This document shows positions 11,201 to 19,171 of a stretch of DNA of 28,859 nt, one piece after another. Position numbers and translations under genes: made by a program. Position 1 is the first letter of the stretch. The number at the start of each line of letters is the position of its first letter. The notes below the pieces were generated by a model. That model made no database searches. It was not told the origin of the DNA and saw nothing but the letters and a program-made list of their open reading frames with translations. This DNA comes from Pigoraptor chileana (Eukaryota > Opisthokonta > Filasterea): contig CALSCR010002228.1 in assembly GCA_943704495.1 (NCBI GenBank), positions 1 to 28,859 of the forward strand, written 5' to 3'.

Positions 11201-13474
11201 TCGGCCTCAACCTTCGCGCGCTTTCCGTCAATTGACTGGGCGTCCGTTCCATGGTCCCCCTTCTTCAGCTCCTCGCCGCGCGGTGTGAGCGCCGCAATCT
11301 GCTCGCCGCGGGTAGCCACCTCGACTTCAACAATGCGGTGCTGCTCAATGAGCTCCTCCACGGAGGCAACGTCGAGTCCCCAGTCGGATGTGCGGATAAC
11401 ATCCTCTGTTGAACGCACCCATGCAACCATGTCGTCGCAGTCGGCAAAATAGCGCTGGGCGGCGTACATGCGCAACAGAGAGTCGCGGCGGGCAGCAAGA
11501 GCCTTCAGCAGGTTATCCCAACGCGTGGAAATCTCGTCCGCACGAGTCTTGATGGCGTCCGCACCGTGGTATTTCTCCGACACGAGCTCCTCGGCGACAG
11601 CAAGGACGGCCATAATGTGGTCCTCGTGCGACGCAACGTCAGACGCAATGGCCTCGTGCTTTTTCGTGGCAGCCTCGATCGATGCAATGTCGTGAGCGAC
11701 CGTGGGCTGGGCGACAATCTTCTCGGCGTCAGTGAGCCATGACGCGCGGAGAGTGGCCTTCCTGCCAAAGCGTGCGGCAAGCTGCTCCAGGCGCTCCTGC
11801 CTCTCAAGCTCCTCGCGGAGGGCAAGCTCCCGCTCAAACTCAGCGGCGTCGAGACGCTTCCATGCGCGGTTCACATCCGAGATGAGGCGTCCTGCGGGCG
11901 GGTGGTACATGGGGCGGTTGCGGCTGCGGAGGCGCGTCTGCAGGTTGAAAAACTGCGACTCGAGGTTGCCCTTGTCGGCGTACTTGGGCGGCTTCTCGCC
12001 CGTGCGGAACTTCTGAAAGTCGCCGAGAGACTGCTTGATGCCCGCGAGCGAATTGGGAAACTCGCGGTTCTCAAGCTTCTCGGTGCTCGCCTTGATCCAC
12101 GCCATGAGATCGCTGGCAAGGTCCTCGTAATCCTTGCGCATCTTCTCGATCTCGGCGGCGAAACCGACAGCGTTTGCAATGCGCTTGCTGCCGACATCGT
12201 GCTCCTTCATGTTGGCAAAGTAGTGGTAATACGCGGCAATGTACGTCATGATCGAGCGCTCGTCGGGCTTCTCAGTATCCACAATGTCTTCTGCGTCGAG
12301 CAGCTTCATGATGCCAAGATCCTTCTCAGCGACGTTGAAGGCATTGTTGAGGTTGTTGCCGTCATCGCCCTTCTTCAGCCCATCAAAGTTGATGAGATCG
12401 GGGCGGTGCTTGTGGATGAGCGCATTAAAGGCGAGACCATCCTTGAAGCTGCGGCTGAAATCCTGCACGTTGACGCCGGGATATCCCGCCGTCTTGCGCT
12501 GGCACCACAGCAGCAGCGCCTCTTTCGCAGACAGATCCTCGACGCTAATGTCCTGAATCTGAAAGCGCAGAATCATTGTCCAGACAAGTCCGAGAGTGAG
12601 CTTCTCGTTGCCGTCGACAATGTCCTCCGTTCCGATGTTCGTAAAGTGGATCTTCGTCTGGAGATACTTCAGGGCGGCTCCAACGTTGCCAATCTTGTGG
12701 AAGCGCATCTGTCCACGCTCGGGATTGGGAAGCTGTAAAAAAGCCAATTGAACCAAGAGACATTTAGAGGTGATTGATGGTGATGCATGCTTTCATTGAA
12801 AACAGCCATTCAAAATAGCCCATTCAAACACACGGGTATCATGGACGCTATGTGCATCAAGAGCTGAAACACATGATATACAAACACCACGCACCGTCTC
12901 GCCCGAGATAAGCTGGAGGAGCTTGAGCAGTTTGATTCCATCGCGGAGGTCCTTATTGATGTCGTCAATATGGTCGTCAACTGAGGCATTGACACAAGTG
13001 TGGTATCACAAACGCACAAGACCGATAAAGAGCAGAAGGTTGGCGAAGGGCTCTCATTTCATGCCCACACAAACTCGCAGCGGTGATATTTCATGTGGCA
13101 CAGCCCAGATTCACTTCACCGAGATAATTGTAAAAATGTACATGGGTCAAATATGCGCGGGAGAGACCCAGTCGAACAGGCAACACGCCAGCAGTCAACA
13201 CAGCAATCACGCTTAGAATATTGTTCCATTTAAGCGCAGAGCACACACAATCGGATATAATACAGAAACTCGCTCTGCGTACTTCTTCACGCCCATATGT
13301 GTTGGTGGGCATTTTCAACGACTACTAGAACAGCCGAGTCCAACACATGACGCACATGCCAACAGTAAGACACACACCCTTTGCGAGGTGAGAGTTGATC
13401 CACTTGGTGAAGGTCTTTTTCTGAAGTCCGGTGCGCTCTGCACCGAGCTGCCCAATGCGCTCTGCCGTCGCCAT
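5296..13474 (-). CDS. Giant alpha-actinin/spectrin-like actin crosslinker
   Basis: Three exons on the minus strand: 13474-13378 (ATG at 13474), 12980-12895 and 12732-5296. Both introns are GT-AG and keep the frame; the product is about 2,539 residues. Domains in order: two calponin-homology domains, about residues 20-245, with KTFTKWINSHLAK, LPNPERG, IVDGN and LLLWCQRKT, an alpha-actinin-type actin-binding domain; about 16 spectrin-type repeats, about 265-1995; an EF-hand region near 2000-2145 whose first loop DRDHSGKLDYKE has canonical calcium ligands, while the second, VDPHKEGLVTRE, looks degenerate as in alpha-actinins; and an Ala/Glu/Lys-rich tail from about 2149 ending in a Lys-rich stretch. 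The first repeat (NRPMYHPPAGRLISDVNRAW) and the last two (FAKRSSAFNNW; VILDNRHTKHS) match alpha-actinin R1, R3 and R4. The repeats between are generic spectrin repeats. Animal alpha-actinin has about 900 residues and 4 repeats. The likely role is crosslinking or spacing actin in the cell cortex. Confidence 0.94.
5510..5960. repeat. GCN/CTC-rich coding repeat in the actinin-like tail
   Basis: Imprecise trinucleotide repeats (GCG, GCA, CTC on the + strand) encode runs of Ala with EEE, AEAKRKE and ADEKRKE spacers. A roughly 120 bp unit (Ala run, LIAADEKRKEEE, Ala run, AEAKRKEDE) occurs twice, near 5660-5780 and 5783-5900, so the tail has grown partly by tandem duplication. Confidence 0.85.
12757..13377 (-). 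other. 5' introns of the actinin-like gene
   Basis: Intron 1 runs from 13377 to 12981 and intron 2 from 12894 to 12733. The small exon 12980-12895 between them encodes the middle of the first CH domain (DDINKDLRDGIKLLKLLQLISGE). Donors read GTGTGT and GTGCGT; acceptors read CCTCAG and TTACAG. No other gene is visible in them. Confidence 0.88.
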
Positions 13475-14526
13475 GATAGCGGCCTACATGGAGTGATGCA
13501 CACCAAAAGCGACACAACGTGAGTTACAAAGTCATCATTCCGTTTTCCTATTCTTCAAACTCCAACTCCACAATCATAAACCAACTGCTCCAAAGCCTTG
13601 CGAGAGTGTGCGAGCAAGTCCAAATTCCAAGTAGTCGTAAACAACACACCCACGCACCTTGGTCAAACGGATTTCGAATAAAACTGTCTATTTACACACC
13701 AGAGCAACAATGGTCCAATGCAACTCCGTGTGTCTGGTGAGCCCTTTGAACATACATGAGCGAGGAGAGCTTTTTCAAAGGGAAGATGCCAAAGGAATGC
13801 GAAAGAAGAGAGAGAGAGAGAGGCGTGTGTGTGTGTGTGTGAAGAGAGAGAGAGAACAACGCATGTGCGTTTGTGTTTACTTTGGATTCAAAATTTCGGT
13901 CAAAGCCAAAAGAAAAAAAGCCAAAATAAAAAATGTGCGGTTTCAGTTTTTATTAATTCTTTATTTCGCACCGGAGTAATAAAAAGGTACGACGTTGGAT
14001 TCGTTGGAATGTCCACCACTTTAGCCATTATTGTGCTGAACGTTAATTATTAATTAACTATAGATTCGTAAATTATTATCTTTTGAAAAAAATATAGTGC
14101 GGACAATAATATATTCAACGAATTTTACTTCGAACAACTAAACCGCAAAACCCGAAACCACTAATAATAAAAATAATTTTTATTTTTTGTATTGGATGGG
14201 ATTGAAATTTCAAAAATAGAAACCGAGTTTGCATCCGGGGGTGGGAGCCACTTGCTCCATGCATCCGGGGGTGGGATCCACTCAGTCCCAGCCAGTGATG
14301 TCATCACAGTCTGGCAAGTGACGCACTTTATGTGACATGTGATGCACGTGACAGGCCCCCTATGCACACACAGCGACAACAGCTGCTAATGTGCAGATCA
14401 CCAGCCGTTTTCACTCCTTTTTCTTTGATTTATATCTCAAGAGTTTGAGGGGGTGCACACACGTCCATATGTAATATTACATATCCATATTATTATTATT
14501 TTGTAAATAGGATTCACTGTCACAGA
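13475..14526. promoter_or_regulatory. Divergent promoter region, actinin-like / thioredoxin-like
   Basis: This 1.05 kb stretch separates two divergent start codons (13474 - and 14527 +). It contains a GA/GT simple-repeat block (about 13804-13858) and an AT-rich stretch (about 13880-14200, including TTAATTATTAATTAA near 14043). It also has two copies of GCATCCGGGGGTGGGA 30 bp apart (14231 and 14261), the inverted repeat GTGATGTCATCAC near 14295, and a CACGTGAC box at 14345. No protein-like frame was found. The promoter function is inferred from position. Confidence 0.7.
14231..14290. repeat. 30 bp direct repeat with GGGGGTGGG boxes
   Basis: GCATCCGGGGGTGGGAGCCA at 14231 is repeated at 14261 with one change (GATCCA). 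Each copy carries GGGGGTGGG, which resembles the GC/GT-box bound by C2H2 zinc-finger regulators of the Sp/KLF type. It lies about 240-300 bp upstream of the thioredoxin-like gene. Confidence 0.8.
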
Positions 14527-16800
14527 ATGGTGGGACGGATGCATATTTCGGCGGTTGCGATCGTGGCGCTGTTTGCGGTTTCGTGTGCGTCGATGGTGCG
14601 CGCCGATGGAGAGCAGGAGTTTGGATACCGACCGCCCGAGGACATTGATTCTGTGCGTCTCCGCCATCTCACGGACGACACATTCGAGCATGCGACGCAG
14701 GCAGCCACGGGCGCAACGACGGGGGACTGGCTTGTCGCATTGTGGGTTTTGCCGTGGATGCACATTCTATGATAGGGATTGTATGGAATCAATCCTCTAT
14801 AACGGGGACTTACTATTTTATTCGCTTGCCCTTTTATTGAAACTTTCCTGCATCCATTTATCTGACGCATGGTCGCAATCATTCACACCTATTGTGTGTC
14901 GCCTTGTTGATGAGTGATGCAAGTCCTTGTTGAGATTGGATCTCTCATCCAATCGTGTCCTTTTTCGACGTGTTTGCAATTCATCTCCCTCATATAATCA
15001 GCTGCGACAACGAAGAAGACTCTTCGGATCGAGTGCGTCTAATTATGGAGAAGGCCCAAGCAGTGTGAGTAACACAGTGTCACTTTTTTCGGTGAAGTTA
15101 CTCTTATGCGCACATGTATTTATCTGTGCAAGACCATGTATTTTTTCGCTGTGACGGTCACTGCCTCTTCGCTTTTTTGTTCAACGAAGTCTGTAAATGT
15201 CATTGTCCTTCTTGCAACTCTTGTGATGCCCCGCGACCTCTCGTCCGGGTATGCTCACATGTGGTTTGTGTGTGTTCTTTTGTACATCCCTCCACATCAT
15301 CACTCGAGTGTGCAGTGTATATGACAAGAACTTTGCGTATGTGGACTATCGCGTGAATCCAGGTGAGTGCGTCGCCTATGTGGCGGATGGGTACAAATGA
15401 TCGATGTGCGTGGGATCGTCTGATATGTCTGTAACTCATTTTTCACTCATGCAATCAAATTCTCCCAGTGCATCCATTCTCGACATTGCTGACACGTGCA
15501 TTTGTGTTTCTGTGTTCCATCCATCTTGCAGATCTCGTGCGGCGATTCAAGATTGTCGCACATCCGACCGTCCTCTTGTAAGTTATCGTCATCATCTTCG
15601 TTTAGCCGTTGTTGCTCTGCCGTTTGTGCTCAAATTGGTGGCTGTGTACAATCGGCCCCAATGTACCATCTATGGTCAGGGTAGGATATAGCTTTTGTGT
15701 GTTTGTTCCATAATTGTGTCTGTTTGGGTGTCTCTGTGTGTGCGTGTGAGTGAGTGTGGATGTGCCTATTTCTTTGTCTATGGCCGTATGTGTGAGCATT
15801 TGTATGTTGGAAGTGGACATGAGGGCGTTGAAATGTGTCTGTTGTCGGATGCCTCCCGCTTTTGTAACGACACGCACATACACTCACACTCACACTCACA
15901 CTCACACACTCATACACACACACCCACACTCACACACACACACACACCCATAATCACACACTCATACTCACACTCACACACACACACATAGCTTCACCCA
16001 CGGCAAGGTGTACCAGCTGCCCTACAGGGCAACCACCAAAGTAGAGGATATCCGCGCCTTTTTGAATGGCGGGTACCTCCAGCACAAGTTTTATAATGTT
16101 CCCGATGTCAACGGTGTCATTCCCGGCGACTTCCAAGTGTGAGTACACGCGAACTGTGACTGCTCCTGTGTTTTGGGTGTTTATCTCGTCATGCAGCGTG
16201 CGCCTTTTTTCTCGGATGTCAACCATTCCCAGAAGGCCCCTTCTGCTCATATTCCTCTTTCTTCTCGCGTGATTGAGTCCATGGAGCATTCATGGCGCTT
16301 GCTGATTTTGTCTGAATTCGGCGTCATCTCATTGTGTGTGTGTGTGTGTCTGTGTGCCTGTGTGTTTGCGTGTTTGTGCGTGCGTTTCCTGTTATCGGTG
16401 CTGTTTGCAAACACACATGCGGCGATATAATCAGCAGGTGGTTCCAATCCGCTGTCATAGCAACACAGCAGTCGACGGACGGATATCTGGTGAGTGCATA
16501 ATGATGCTCTTGATGTGCTTTGTGTGCTATGCGGTAGTCCATGAAGATGCATACGCTTGCGTATAAGCACATGTGTGTGTTTGTGTGGGGGTCTGCTCGT
16601 TTGTCTGTGTGTATTGTGCACTTGCTCTTGTGTGTGTGTGCGTGTACCTCTGCGCGATGCTCGGCATGATTGAACCGTCTTGTCACTGTCCATTGTCACC
16701 CCTTCAGGGAGTCTACGTTGGCATTGCAGTGCTGGCGCTGGCCATCGTCTTGCTCTTGCTCAAGTGGTCCGCTGGGCGCGGCGATGGAAAGAGGGAATGA
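14527..16800 (+). CDS. Thioredoxin-like single-pass membrane protein, no CxxC
   Basis: Seven exons: 14527-14741, 15002-15064, 15316-15362, 15532-15577, 15992-16138, 16438-16489 and 16708-16800. All junctions are GT-AG, giving 220 residues. An N-terminal signal peptide (hydrophobic core ISAVAIVALFAVSCAS, likely cleavage near VRA-DG) leads into a thioredoxin fold with LTDDTFEHATQAATGATTGDW, which resembles protein disulfide isomerase and TMX family members. The cis-proline region IVAHPTVL follows, then a C-terminal transmembrane helix (about 191-208, VGIAVLALAIVLLLL) and a short basic end. Where PDIs have FYAPWCGHC, the spliced product reads LVAFCDNEEDSS, so the CxxC pair is absent. It is probably a lumen-facing redox-inactive chaperone or adaptor of the endoplasmic reticulum. 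The assignment to the PDI/TMX class is firm; the exact subfamily is not. Confidence 0.85.
15690..15991. repeat. GT-rich then CA-rich arms inside one intron
   Basis: The intron 15578-15991 holds a GT-rich stretch (about 15695-15770) followed by a CACTCA/CACACA stretch (about 15870-15990) that runs up to the acceptor TAG at 15989-15991. The two halves are complementary in composition and could pair in the transcript. Confidence 0.75.
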
Positions 16801-16970
16801 CAACCGCACGCCGTTGATCGCTGACTGCCACATTCGATCTCCATTTGGGCTCAATGGGTGACGAAAAGAGGGAAATGTCAAGCGTGGGGACTGTATTCGA
16901 ACAGCAAACCCCACTTTCATTTATTGTTTGAATGCCGCACTACTTAAATATATGTATTTATTATTATGAT

Positions 16971-17006
<36 letters not shown>

Positions 17007-17355
17007 CATGTGTGAACGATAGCTCCATCAAAAATGTGGGTGTGGTTGTGTACATGTGTGTGTGTGTGTACATGCATATATTTATATATGTAGTAGGGGG
17101 GATTTAAAAAGTCAAGCCGGAATCTGTTTGCAAAACGCTATGACTATGAGCTGTGTGTGTGTGTGTGATATAATTCATGCCCTACCCACGTACGTATACC
17201 CAAACAAACGATGAGACATAATGTCGAGGCCTGCAGTGTCATGAACTTGTATTTACAGCGTATACATTAGGAAAGCCGAGTGAAGCAGGGTGCATCTTTC
17301 TCTCTCGCTTTTTCCATCTTTCCTTTGCTCTCACTCTCTGGCATTGGCGCGAGAT
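16801..17355. other. Convergent intergenic region thioredoxin-like / PEX4
   Basis: 555 bp between two stop codons on opposite strands. It contains an AT-rich patch and a (TA)n(TG)n microsatellite near 16970-17005, with further TG repeats near 17058 and 17153. No gene is seen. Both 3' untranslated regions should lie here. Confidence 0.8.
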
Positions 17356-18563
17356 TTATGTTGGCTTTGGAATTGCGTAGAGCTTCGTGAACATCTTGAT
17401 GAGGGAACGATAGCCGCGGTCGTCGCCACACCGCAGGAGGTTGCCTGTTGCGTGCGAATGAAGTCCGCGAGAGTGTGCGTTTAAATACGTTTTGCAAAAA
17501 AGTGCCAAATAAGCTGACGAGGCGGTCACAGAGAACTTACAGGTGTGCTTCCACTGTGACTTCCGCACCATCAAGTCGACACATACATTATACAAACGCA
17601 CAAATTCGTACATGTGCACTGTCACACACTGCAAGCTAATTTGCTTTGCATGTATGCATACGACAAAGGACAAGGGCAAGTCAAAACAGAGGCAGGAAGT
17701 TACAATACTCATACCGGCGTCGCAATTCAGAGGGCTGTCAACCTCGGGATTATCGAGCAGCACAAGGAGGGCAAGACACGTTGACCGCAGAGTCCAAGCG
17801 GGACTCCAAGTTGTCTTGAGTATGTCCAGACAAATCTCGCCCGACTGCGCACATTCACAATTTGCAATTATCGCATGACAAGACACCAAGATGTTGTCAG
17901 AGGCAAAACCATGCACGACGAGACCCAGGAAGTAAAACATAGATATATCATCAGTGTGTAGTGTGTATGTGTATATGTGTGTGCGTGTGTGTATGCTGCA
18001 CATGCACGACACGCACCTTGAAATGGATGTTAGGATGGCATATTCTTGTGACAAACGTCATCTTTGGAGGGCGGATTGGATAGTCGCTCGGCACGACAAT
18101 CTTAACCTCAAAGGTGCCGCCTGCGGACACACGGCATCAAGTTGACTAGACCAACTCAGTACAAGCACATCCGACAACTTGCAAGCACAACACAAGCTCA
18201 TGCAAAGAAAATACAAGAAAACGGACAAAAAGTCCCACCAGATTTTCATGAACAACAATAAACACATTCGAGCATGCAATCGCAAAAACGCGCATCGCGA
18301 TCAGAGAAATGAAAGAAATTCACAAGCAGCTCCAATAAACGAGCAAGCACAAGTTAGAGAGTAACAAAGTGAAGGGAGCAAGGTGATGAGGCCGCACATG
18401 CGCGCACAAACGCCACACCTTGGTAAAGGGATGGCGCAGGAGGATTGAGCTTGGCCGTCCACGTCAGGATATTCTCTTCGTTTGGCTCAAGCGTGAATTC
18501 CGTCGCGGGTGTTTTTCTGAGCTCCGCAAGCTCCTTCAGCAGTCTGCGCTCGACAGACGCCAT
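17356..18563 (-). CDS. PEX4: Peroxin-4, peroxisomal ubiquitin-conjugating enzyme E2
   Basis: Four exons: 18563-18419 (ATG), 18120-18017, 17844-17715 and 17444-17356 (TAA), all GT-AG and in frame, giving 155 residues. PEX4 charges ubiquitin for monoubiquitination of the recycling import receptor PEX5 at the peroxisome membrane. The E2 fold is complete: YQGGTFEVKI, DYPIRPPK, the HPN motif at 77-79 and the catalytic Cys88 in GEICLDIL. PEX4-type rather than general E2 features are HFKSGEICLDILKTTWSPAW, DSPLNCDAGNLLRCGD and the short C-terminus. They match remembered plant PEX4/UBC21 (about 157 residues) almost word for word. It shares a 608 bp divergent promoter with the homoserine acyltransferase gene. 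Another UBC class is unlikely given the DSPLNCDxGNLLRxGD block. Confidence 0.93.
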
Positions 18564-19171
18564 GCTTTGAACTCAATCCGCGACAACAATGCGTACAGTA
18601 AATATGACGACTCGGCTCAAGTCGTCGACGCCCTCACAACAGATCAGAACCACACGCCTGACGCTCAGTAACAAAAACAATACACCACTGCCTCTTGTTG
18701 GGAAATGTCCGCCTATGTGTGCTCAGTGAAAGTTATAATAATATTTAAAAAAAGCAACGGGCTGTTTGTTGTCTGAGAACGGCTACAGATCCTCACTTTT
18801 CAGTGCAGTCCGAAATTGTTGCGGTAGGTTGCGTCAATTGTCACGTGATGTTGCATGATTCGTGACGTAATGGGGATACAGTGACGTCCATAATATGAAT
18901 CACGTGATTTAGGAATGAGTCACGTGTCTGCTGGACGGCTGTTTCTTCACTCAGTTCAAGGTGAGATGCATCACCTGTGATTAGTGCATTTATTTCGCGT
19001 CGACAAAGAGAGTGTACTTGTTTCGCGTCGACAAAGAGAGTGTACTTGTTTCGCGTCGACAAAGAGAGTGTACTTGTTTTAGCAAGACGACACATCCGCA
19101 CACATTGGCTGGTTGGCTTTCTGTCCTCAGCCAAACTGCGTGAGCCGTGAGTGGACCTGTTTATCTCACAA
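18564..19171. promoter_or_regulatory. Divergent promoter region PEX4 / MET2-like
   Basis: 608 bp between the two start codons. It contains three CACGTG E-boxes (18842, 18901, 18921), each preceded by T as TCACGTG, and two TGACGT half-sites of CRE type (TGACGTAA at 18863, TGACGTCC at 18882). A perfect three-copy 28 bp repeat lies at 18993-19076. In yeast, TCACGTG is the Cbf1/Met4 site of methionine genes, which may be relevant beside a MET2-type gene. The regulatory role is inferred from position and motif only. Confidence 0.72.
18993..19076. repeat. Three perfect 28 bp tandem copies
   Basis: The unit TTTCGCGTCGACAAAGAG followed by AGTGTACTTG occurs at 18993, 19021 and 19049 without a mismatch. 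Each copy contains the palindrome GTCGAC within CGCGTCGAC. The array ends about 95 bp before the ATG of the MET2-like gene, so it is either in its 5' untranslated region or in its proximal promoter. Confidence 0.95.

Noticed and set aside
14860-14925. A possible cysteine-pair exon (YCVSPC) in the first thioredoxin-like intron
   Set aside because: The spacing is C-x3-C, a stop follows at once, and no suitable acceptor and donor pair with the right phase is present.
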